Shown: positions 8,121 through 14,793 of the stretch, one piece after another | Position numbering within the stretch: the first letter of the stretch is position 1 | Layout of the letters: each line of letters opens with the position of its first letter | Origin: Corinectria fuckeliana | Lineage: Eukaryota > Ascomycota > Sordariomycetes > Hypocreales > Nectriaceae | Assembly: GCA_019137255.1 (NCBI GenBank) | Contig: WPDH01000259.1 | Span: forward strand, 1 to 14,793 | Reading direction: 5' to 3' | DNA: 14,793 nucleotides | The notes under the pieces: generated by a model | Databases searched by the model: none | Told to the model about the DNA's origin: nothing | The model's input: only the letters and a program-made list of their open reading frames with translations | Position numbers and translations under genes: made by a program

Positions 8121-8479
8121 TAAGTTCTAGTAGTAAGATCCCTAACCTTATATCTACTTCTTCGTCTAAAACAGCTATTAGCTACTTATCTAGTGATAAT
8201 ATACTATATATATACATAATATAAGCAGGTTCTCCCCCTCTTACTAGCTCCTCTGTAAAAGTTATAGTATCTATAAGGGTAATAAGCTTATAGCTCTACA
8301 AGTATGTATAAGTATTAATAAGAATTCCTTCCTTCCCTATAGAATCTAAGGATAGGAGTAGGTTACTAGCCCTGTTAGGGTGTTATACCTCTGCGAATAG
8401 TTGTCTAACCTTCTGTGGGTATCCCCAGGAGTTAATCAGAAAGAATATCAACTAGTAGACCTACCTGGTAGGTATAGTT

Positions 8480-8640
8480 ACTCTGTTAAAACTAGATAGG
8501 CTTAGTGCCTTCTAATCTCTAGTTGCCTTAAGGCCTAACCTCCTAATTAGTCTTATACTAATAAGGTTAACTTAGGTGTAAGTGTTTATATCTATATAGA
8601 CTACTTCTTTAGTGTGTGCTTATAGAGTGATTACCCTTTC
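8480..8640 (-). other. Retropepsin-like protease domain of element B
   Basis: The segment reads Asn-Thr-Tyr-Thr-stop-Val-Asn-Leu-Ile-Ser followed by Arg-Leu-Ile-Arg-Arg-Leu-Gly-Leu (8586 down to about 8530). This fits the flank of the catalytic triad in Ty3-type proteases, Asp-(Thr/Ser)-Gly-Ala-x-Val-Asn-Leu-Ile-Ser. In element A the first residue is still Asp (13824). The third residue is Tyr in both copies, not Gly. Confidence 0.65.
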
Positions 8641-8714
8641 TTAAATAATATGCCTAATTAGTATTATTTTTAGTATTAGCGCTAGGGTTTTAGTAGTATT
8701 CTTAACACTTACTT

Positions 8715-8721
8715 GTTTCCT
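8715..8721 (-). promoter_or_regulatory. Candidate -1 ribosomal frameshift heptamer between gag and pol, element B
   Basis: On the minus strand the gag codons here read TTA GGA AAC. If the A of TTA was G before RIP (TpG to TpA), the heptamer was G GGA AAC, a known -1 slippery type, placed in the right phase. Slipping back one base gives the pol frame, which both elements keep open from exactly this point (Arg-Lys-Gln-Val). The matching site in A is 13953-13959. The unmutated form is inferred, not seen. Confidence 0.4.
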
Positions 8722-10060
8722 AAGGAGTCTAGCTCTTCTACTTATATACCTGCAAATTATACTTTTGCTAGAGGTAGGCTTAGCATCTAGTTAGTGTTAA
8801 TACTAGGGTTCCTTCTAGCCGCCTAATAATCTCTCGCTAAATACCTAGTCTTATTATAATTATAATATTATACCCCTAGTTAGTTAGTTAATCCTCTACT
8901 ATACACAGAGCGGTCTGCTAGTAAGTTAGCTAGGGGTAGGTTCCTAGATAGTTAGGAGTATATATAATTCCCTGTGTTATTTTATATTCCTCTAGAGTCT
9001 TAGCTTCTAGCTTGTCTTATATTAGTAGTCTTCTTAGACCCCTCTTAGGTGTGATTACTAAGTTTATGTTTTCACCTTTCACTCTGCGACTTATAGTTAT
9101 ATTAGATATATAACTATAGCCTCTCTGCCTTATTAGCTATGTCTCACACCTATAGAAGATTAACCTTCTAACAGTTTATTTCTCTTTTCAGCTGGTTCTT
9201 AAGCCTGTGATAATATTAGTAAGCTAGGTCTGCTTAGTCTTTAAGGTCTAAGATGCCTATAGAGGCGTATAAGGTAGTCTATAAGTTAAAATAGTCTATT
9301 AGCGACTAGTTGTTATACTATCAGATCTCTATTAATTCGTCTTATAATTACCTCTCTTATAAGCTTATATTAATATATCTCTTATAAACAAAGTTAAGAT
9401 AGTCCTGCTAGGTTAGGTTAATAAGGTTCCCCTTATAGTTATGCTATTTAGTCTGTCTAGCTGTATAGAGCTTAGTTATAGACTATTTGATTTTCTGTGT
9501 GTTAGTACAGTTAGGTTAGAGGCTGTTTCCTGACTCTATAGCGCGAATCTAGTTATTAACCTCTACCTCTATAGCATCCTTAGGTAGTACTATATAGTTA
9601 TAGGTAGGGGGTTTTTTCTAATCCCGCCTAAGGTTGCTTATAAGGTATTAGACTAGTTGGCGTATTAGCTCTATTTATACTGCCTGCTGTTTAGCTAGGA
9701 TCTTTAAGAAATCCTGCATATCTAAGCTGCGTACTAATATTAGGGTTTACTACTCTTATGTCACTAGTTAATCACTAAGGATCTGCCTATATGACCTAGG
9801 TAGCAGCTCTGCTGATAGGTTGTGGTTGTCTTTAGACCTCTTATGTTAGGTTTTCTAGCTCTCCTTCTTAATATCTCCCGGCTCTGGTTTATATGCTAGT
9901 TTTACTAACTTGATTATTTCTAGTATAATTTGTTCTGTTTATAGTGGTTTTATTATCTAGTATATGCTACTTATAATATGACCTGGTGTTAGTATATAAC
10001 TTATTTAAGCTGGGGTTTATTAGAGGTTTGTTATTATCTTTCTATTTATACTAATCACCT
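8716..10060 (-). pseudogene. gag: gag of element B
   Basis: Read on the minus strand with codons in the frame that includes 8879, 8876 and so on, a gag-like protein of roughly 440 codons precedes pol. Stretches that read well are Lys-Leu-Ala-Tyr-Lys-Pro-Glu-Pro-Gly-Asp at about 9900, Asp-Phe-Leu-Lys-Ile-Leu-Ala-Lys-Gln-Gln at about 9710, and Lys-Asp-Ala-Ile-Glu-Val-Glu-Val-Asn-Asn at about 9575. A CCHC zinc knuckle position lies at 8867-8826. The frame is broken by many TAA/TAG codons and by some TGA. No start codon can be fixed, because ATG readily becomes ATA. The matching sequence in element A (13953-14793) supports the assignment. The product would form virus-like particles and bind the RNA genome. 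Confidence 0.7.
8826..8867 (-). other. Ablated CCHC zinc knuckle in element B gag
   Basis: The frame reads Tyr-Tyr-Asn-Tyr-Asn-Lys-Thr-Arg-Tyr-Leu-Ala-Arg-Asp-Tyr. Positions 1, 4, 9 and 14 give the exact C-x2-C-x4-H-x4-C spacing, but all four are TAT (8867, 8858, 8843, 8828 codons). TGT to TAT and CAT to TAT are RIP-type transitions. Confidence 0.75.
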
Positions 10061-10085
10061 AGGTGAGTAAAAGAAGTTAAAGAAT

Positions 10086-10297
10086 TATAAGGGTTAGTTA
10101 ATTAGGGTGAGATAGAAAGTTCTAAGGTAGGTATCTATATATTATAAGACTTTAACTTAGTGAGTAGTTATAGACTGCTCGCTGAGATCACTAAGTAATC
10201 CTACTTAGTGGCTCTTATGCTCTTAGTGTGCCCTACCTGGCCTAGCACTAGTTCCTTCTGGGGCTGGTCCTCTAGGCTGTGGGCCCATCTTCTTATA
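10086..10297 (-). repeat. 5' LTR of element B (212 bp)
   Basis: Partner of 2551-2762 with identical length and no indels. In element sense it is the LTR that would drive transcription leftwards into gag. Both ends read TA, where TG and CA are expected. The 18 or so bases just inside it (rc of 10068-10085) do not resemble a standard tRNA primer site, so no primer-binding site is assigned. Confidence 0.95.
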
Positions 10298-10312
10298 TTA
10301 TTAAGTATTTTA

Positions 10313-13300
10313 TATATATCTTTTTATAGTTTAATAAGTAAGACTAAAAATATATTATATATCTTATAGTATTATTTTAGCAGGTAAACTTAATAAGCTT
10401 ATTTTCTAACTCTTTTAGCTATTATAACCTAGATAAACTTAAGTGTTAATTTCTTATGTTTAAATTAGAAGTTATATATAGATAGTCTTACTACTTATCC
10501 TGCTTAGTATTCTTATTTAAGATGTCTTTTATTATAGTTCTTAGCTTAGGCCTCTATTACTTATTTTTAGTACTTATAGGCCTTATTATATACTTAGCGA
10601 AGAGTTTTAATATGCTTAGTTACTTCTTATATAGTGGTTTTTAAGTATTATAGTATATACTTTACTACTCTTAGGTAGTACTTATATAAGGCTTATATTA
10701 GGGATATACTAATACTACTATATTAGCTGTTATTATATATAAATTCTGCTTTTAGTAATTATACTACTTATCTTTTAGGAGACTTTCTTATATAGATTTA
10801 CAGATATTTCTTTATAGCCTAGTTTATTCTCTCTGTTTAGCTATTAGTCTATAAGTAGTATATAATAGATAGTTACTAATAAGTTACCCTCTTAATTATA
10901 AGGTTCTCTTAAAATTAGCTTATAAGAAGCTTATTTTTATTACTTATAATCTCTTTAGGACTTTTAAACTTATATTCTACCTGCTTATAAAGCACTTATA
11001 CTAATTAAGCTACTATTATAATCTTCTTACAGGGAATAAATATTATATATTTTATTATATAGTATATAATTACTAAAATTATATTATATTTCTTACTATC
11101 TATTTATATACTATTTAGTAAACTTATAATAAAATCTATACTAATTTCTTAGAACAGGTATAATAGTATTAGGAGTGATTATAAATATCTATAAGGCTTA
11201 TACCTTAGGGTTCTTACTTCTTAGTATAGTTAGCAGCTAGTTATATACTTAGCTATATCTTCTCTAATCTTATTCTAATAGAACTTTCTGCTAATAAGTT
11301 TTAACATCTTTATAGTTCCTATATATCCTGCTCTAGGATTATTATAGTGCTAGTATAAGATTTTAAGTCTTAACACCTTCTATATAAGAATTACTAGTCT
11401 GCTCTTAAAGAATAAGGTTCTGTTCTAATTATAAAAGTAGTAACTTAGCTTACTAGCTATTTATTATACTCTTACTAACTATTATTAACAGAACTAATTA
11501 TTAGCTTATAGTCCTCTAACTAGTTCTTCTAAGCATAGTAAGAGTTATAATAAGAATACTATTTTACTCTTTATAAGCTCTCTTATAATTTAGTATAAGA
11601 TGTATTACTTTAGATTAATAATCCTAGCTCTAGTAAAGTCCTCTTAGCTTTCTTAATAAGCTGTTTCTCACTAAGTATTCTCTAACTGCTCTTAGGTTAT
11701 ACCTGTCTGTCTTTAGGCTTAAATAACTATAAAGATAGATACTTTTTATGTCTAACTTCTCTAGTCTTCCTAGGGAGTTTAGGGTGAGAGGTGCCTCTTT
11801 TAGACTTATTGTCTTATAAGGTCTTTAAGACTTACTTATACTGCTTATATATATACCCTTATAGTTTTTATCTTGCCTCTAATATTAGTAATTATTTATT
11901 ATATATTTAGCAGCAGATTTTTAACTATTTACAGCTTTATTATAAGGGTAGGTAGTATATTATTATAGCTAACCTTACCCTCTATATAGTTAGAATATCT
12001 TAATAGTCTATCTATAAGGTTTTAAATCCTAAGGTAGTATTTAATATTAAAGTTAAAAGGTGCTAACTTATACACCTAATAAGTAAGCCTTTCTTAGAGG
12101 TCTTATACTAGTATAGTAATTACTCTCTTAAGTACTATATAGTCTATTAGTAAAAGAAACCTATCTAAAAGTCCTAGTAGATAGTAACTCTAGTGCTTAA
12201 GGCTTTTAATAACAGCTAATAGCTCTTATTATCTTATACCCTACTATTACTTTATATTTATAAGCTTATATAATATATAGGTAATAGGTTTTTATTAATT
12301 ATTAAATAGTTATATTAAGATCTCTAAGATTACTTATAGGGATATATTTATTTCTACTTATATACACTTAGTAAGGTCCTAATATTATAGAATAGTCACT
12401 AAGCAGAATATATACTTAAGAGTTTAAAATGCTATTTTCTCCTTCTCTCCCTATTAAAACCTTTTAGCCTTTTTGTCTTATTTTAGCTAGGCTGTTAAGA
12501 GGGTGGTGATTTTAGAGTACTTTATAATAAACTTCTAGTAGAAGTTATAAAATCCTTAAAAAACTTAAATATCTTTAATATTTTTTAGTATTAGCTACTT
12601 AGTGATTATATAAACTTTAGAGAGGTCTATTTTTAACCCCTTCTAGGTAATAATATACCCTAAGAACTTAACTTTCTATTAGTAAAATATATATTTTAAT
12701 AGCTTAGTATATAGTTAGAAGCTTTATAGTCTATAAAGTACCTTTTTAATATTCTTAGTATACTATTCTCTAGTTTTTAAGTATATAATAATATTATCTA
12801 GGTATATAATATAGTAAGTGTTTAGCAACCTAGTAAGCACTTAGTAAATATATACTTAGAATATAGCTAGGGTATTAGTTAATCTAAATAGTATAATAGT
12901 ATATTTAAAGTAACTATATCTTATATAAAATATAGTTTTCTACTAGTTGTCTAGCTTAATCTAGATATAGTAATATATATTATAAATATTAATCTTTAAG
13001 ATCTATTTTACCCTAGATAATTAATCTAATAGATTACTAATTAATAGTAACAGATAATAGTTTTTTACTATAATAGTATTAAGGCCTTTATAGTCTATAT
13101 AGATCTAGATTTTTTTATTTTTTTTTAGTATAAAAAGAATAAGTATACTAGCTTTACTCACAGAATATCTAATCTAACTATTTACTATATTCTTAGTAAT
13201 ATATTCACAAATAACTTAAGCTTACTTCTTATTAGTAAGATATATTTATTCTAGTAGAGGTTTCCTCTCTAGTTATAAGTTAATTAAGTATTTCACCCCT

Positions 13301-13958
13301 TCTAGTAGTAGTAAAGTCTTTAATACTTTCTCGCTAAAGGTTTCCCTTTCTGACTTTAGTTTAGCTAGTAAGATATTATCTCTTTATTCCTCTAAATTCT
13401 CTCTTAGAACAGGTATTAGCTGCTTATTTAGTAATAATATATTATTAATATACATAATAAATACCTTTTTGTTATCTTCTACTAAGCCCTTTACAAAAAA
13501 TATAAGATCTTAGACTAAAACAGGTTTATAAGTCTATATATATATTTAGGTGTTAATTATAATACCTTCTTCTCTTATCACTTAGGTAGATAAAAGTAAG
13601 TTACTAGCCTCTTTTAAGTATTATACTTTTATAAACAGCTTTCTTACTTTCCTAGAGAACTCTTAGTGATTTAGTAGAAAAAAGGTTAGCTAGTAAGTTA
13701 GCAGGAGAAGAGTGATTATCTTATTAAAGCTAGCTAGGTTTAGTACCTTCTAATCTAGATTAGACTTAAGACCTAACTTTTATACTAGTTATTAGCTAAT
13801 AAGATTAACTTATATATAAGTGTCTATATTTATCTTAACTTCTTCTTTAGTAAACACTTATATAATAAGCACCCTACCTTATATAATTACTCTAATTAGT
13901 ACTAGCTTAGGTTTTAATATAAGAGGTATAGTAATTATTCTTATACCTACTTATTTTC
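10313..13958 (-). pseudogene. pol: pol of element A (chromodomain separated), degraded
   Basis: A minus-strand frame (codon starts divisible by 3) runs the whole length with stops but no frameshift. Landmarks in coding order are as follows. Protease has Asp-Thr-Tyr-Ile-stop-Val-Asn-Leu at 13824. Reverse transcriptase has Leu-Phe-Ile-Leu-Lys-Lys at about 13137, Asp-Tyr-Lys-Gly-Leu-Asn at about 13095 and Tyr-Leu-Asp-Asn at 12804-12793. Integrase has Ile-Ser-Ile-Asp-Phe-Ile with the catalytic Asp at 11136, Ser-Asn-Lys replacing Ser-Asp-Arg at 10941, and Glu in Thr-Glu-Arg at 10833. The residue spacings 65 and 36 equal those in element B. Catalytic Asp is kept in protease and at the first integrase position, unlike B, so the two copies decayed independently. 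The chromodomain is on the other side of B at 2350-2520. Confidence 0.85.
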
Positions 13959-13959
13959 T
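13953..13959 (-). promoter_or_regulatory. Candidate frameshift site between gag and pol, element A
   Basis: On the minus strand it reads TTA GAA AAT in the gag phase, aligned with TTA GGA AAC in B. Both derive by G-to-A and C-to-T changes from a common TTGGGAAAC, which contains the G GGA AAC heptamer. The pol frame opens here with Arg-Lys-stop-Val, as in B. Confidence 0.35.
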
Positions 13960-14063
13960 AATAAGTTAATATCCTTAGGATAGGCTATAATAGCCTATAT
14001 AGCAGCTATATCTTAGGTAGCCTTTCTTTTATTTAACTACCTTATAGTCCTTTAGGGTGCCTT

Positions 14064-14105
14064 ATAATTTAAAGTATAGTATCCTTTTTTATTATAATTA
14101 TAGTA
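14064..14105 (-). other. Ablated CCHC zinc knuckle in element A gag
   Basis: The frame reads Tyr-Tyr-Asn-Tyr-Asn-Lys-Lys-Gly-Tyr-Tyr-Thr-Leu-Asn-Tyr. The C-x2-C-x4-H-x4-C spacing is exact with Tyr at all four ligand positions (codons 14105 TAC, 14096 TAT, 14081 TAC, 14066 TAT). These derive from TGC, TGT, CAC and TGT by single transitions. Confidence 0.75.
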
Positions 14106-14793
14106 GGTAATCCCTCTAAGAAACTAACTTAATAAGCAGTTATCTACTACTTATTATTTATTATTACTAGCTAGCTAAGATTCTCTATTAGTTAACTTAT
14201 TAGTATTTTAAGTTCTTAACTCACTTAGAGGGCAAGTCTAACAGTCTATTATTTAGGTCTTTTATAAACTCTCCTAAGTATTAGTAGAGCTGCTCCTCTT
14301 CTAGCTATCACTTCTTAAGTAGTTATCACCTTTAAGGTATTACTATTACTATTAAGCTTTCTAAGCTAGCTTTCTTACCTTTAGGATATCTATTTATAGT
14401 CTTTAAAGCTCCTTCTTAATCTTAGTTTATAGTCTATAATAGTATTAGTATACTAAGATCTTATCTTTCTTAGGCTTCTTAGTGCTAAGAGAGTTATAGA
14501 TTAATCTCTATATATTAAAATAGTCTATTAGTAACTACTCTACACCTTATTAGAGGTAAGTAAGGTTTTCCTATAGTTTAATTACTTACTATTTTAGATC
14601 TATATATAGTCTTCTTATAAAGTTTATAAAGTCTAACTATAAGAGGTCTTATATAGTGCTTAAGTAGTCTCTCTATTCTATCTGTAAGATTTTAAAGAGG
14701 TGGGTAGTTAACTAGAGTATTTTCTAGTGATAAGTTATAGACTCTTATATATTATTTACTAACTATATAGTATAAATCTAATTATTAATTTAT

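Larger units (their letters stand above)
4921..8719 (-). pseudogene. pol: pol of element B: protease, reverse transcriptase, RNase H, integrase, chromodomain
   Basis: One minus-strand frame (codon starts divisible by 3) can be read for about 1260 codons from the gag-pol junction near 8719 down to about 4921, with no frameshift. Its many stops sit at expected Gln and Trp positions. Domains in coding order are protease (about 8640-8480), reverse transcriptase (about 8120-7380), RNase H (about 7120-6700), integrase (about 6270-5200) and chromodomain (5076-4930). The length and order fit chromoviral Ty3/gypsy pol. It lies in the -1 frame relative to gag, suggesting expression as a Gag-Pol fusion by frameshifting. 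The longest stop-free piece is 7870-8106, within reverse transcriptase. The protein is dead: besides the stops, catalytic Asp residues are changed in protease, reverse transcriptase and integrase. Confidence 0.92.
2551..10297 (-). mobile_element. Element B, complete RIP-degraded Ty3/gypsy chromovirus-like LTR retrotransposon, nested in element A
   Basis: A 7747-bp element with two 212-bp LTRs aligned without a gap, a purine tract next to the left (3') LTR, and gag and pol on the minus strand. Pol order is protease, reverse transcriptase, RNase H, integrase, chromodomain. Integrase downstream of RNase H defines the Ty3/gypsy order, and the C-terminal chromodomain points to the chromovirus lineage. 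A plus-strand ORF relic lies between pol and the 3' LTR. Dozens of TAG/TAA stops at Gln and Trp codons, plus lost catalytic residues, make it non-autonomous. Element A sequence continues on both sides, so B inserted later than A. The family name cannot be given from the sequence alone. Confidence 0.93.
10298..14793 (-). mobile_element. Element A resumed, 5' portion (gag and most of pol)
   Basis: Immediately after the right LTR of B, sequence homologous to the integrase end of B begins and stays collinear with B at an offset of about 5230 bp to the window edge (14793 matches B near 9563). It therefore continues the element interrupted at 2550. Base identity to B is clearly lower than between B's LTRs, and A+T is higher. 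On B's scale the 5' LTR should end near 15530, beyond the window. Confidence 0.88.
13953..14793 (-). pseudogene. gag: gag of element A, C-terminal part, runs off the window
   Basis: Minus-strand frame with codons starting at 14105, 14102 and so on, the same phase relation to pol as in B. It carries the ablated zinc knuckle (14105-14064) and ends at the candidate frameshift site. Further upstream it aligns with B gag: for example 14760-14793 matches about 9535-9563 (TATAGTATAAATCTAATTA against TATAGCGCGAATCTAGTTA). Stops are frequent. The N-terminal third lies outside the window. Confidence 0.65.

Noticed and set aside
10061..10085. tRNA primer-binding site next to the 5' LTR of B
   Set aside because: The minus-strand bases inside the LTR (ATTCTTTAACTTC...) do not begin TGG and match no tRNA end that I can name. 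RIP or self-priming could explain this, but I cannot support a call.
1..14793. CRISPR array, tRNA or rRNA gene, bacterial operon
   Set aside because: No regularly spaced repeats, no cloverleaf-like sequence and no rRNA motifs were seen. Many short TA-rich words recur, but only as a consequence of base composition.
1..14793. Alternative genetic code with TAG/TAA read as Gln
   Set aside because: Stops also replace Trp in the chromodomain and in other motifs. Catalytic Asp and zinc ligands are lost too, and the LTRs differ only by transitions. Mutation explains this better than recoding.

Overview
The window is a repeat graveyard from a filamentous fungus, most likely a Pezizomycotina ascomycete. 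It holds no intact gene. The sequence is very rich in A+T and in TpA. Stop codons sit where Gln (CAA/CAG) or Trp (TGG) codons are expected, and the two LTRs of one element differ only by transitions. This is the signature of repeat-induced point mutation (RIP), or a very similar C-to-T process biased towards CpA.

The layout is nested. (i) Positions 1-378 are a decayed minus-strand frame resembling the C-terminal part of a pogo/Fot1-type transposase. (ii) Element A, a Ty3/gypsy-type LTR retrotransposon on the minus strand, begins at 379 with its 3' LTR (379-583). It continues through a purine tract, a plus-strand antisense ORF relic (about 850-2148) and a chromodomain relic (about 2350-2520), and stops at 2550. 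(iii) Element B (2551-10297), a complete 7.75-kb member of the same superfamily in the same orientation, is inserted in A between the integrase and chromodomain coding regions. B has two 212-bp LTRs, a purine tract, gag, pol (protease, reverse transcriptase, RNase H, integrase, chromodomain) and its own plus-strand antisense ORF relic (about 3181-4704). (iv) Element A resumes at 10298 with integrase, RNase H, reverse transcriptase, protease and gag, and runs off the window at 14793. By comparison with B, its 5' LTR should lie about 740 bp further on.

In both elements gag is in one minus-strand frame and pol in the -1 frame relative to it. Pol then stays in one frame, so the decay is almost entirely by point substitution. 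Stop codons run through both copies. B's protease, reverse transcriptase and integrase have each lost catalytic Asp residues, and all four ligands of the gag zinc knuckle read Tyr in both copies. Neither element can be autonomous.

The most interesting point is the antisense ORF. It lies between the end of pol and the 3' LTR, on the strand opposite to gag-pol and convergent with it, at the same place in both related but clearly divergent elements. Its product is not recognised. Other points are a candidate -1 frameshift heptamer, a protease triad that cannot derive from Asp-Thr-Gly by transitions, and an LTR hairpin kept in both families.
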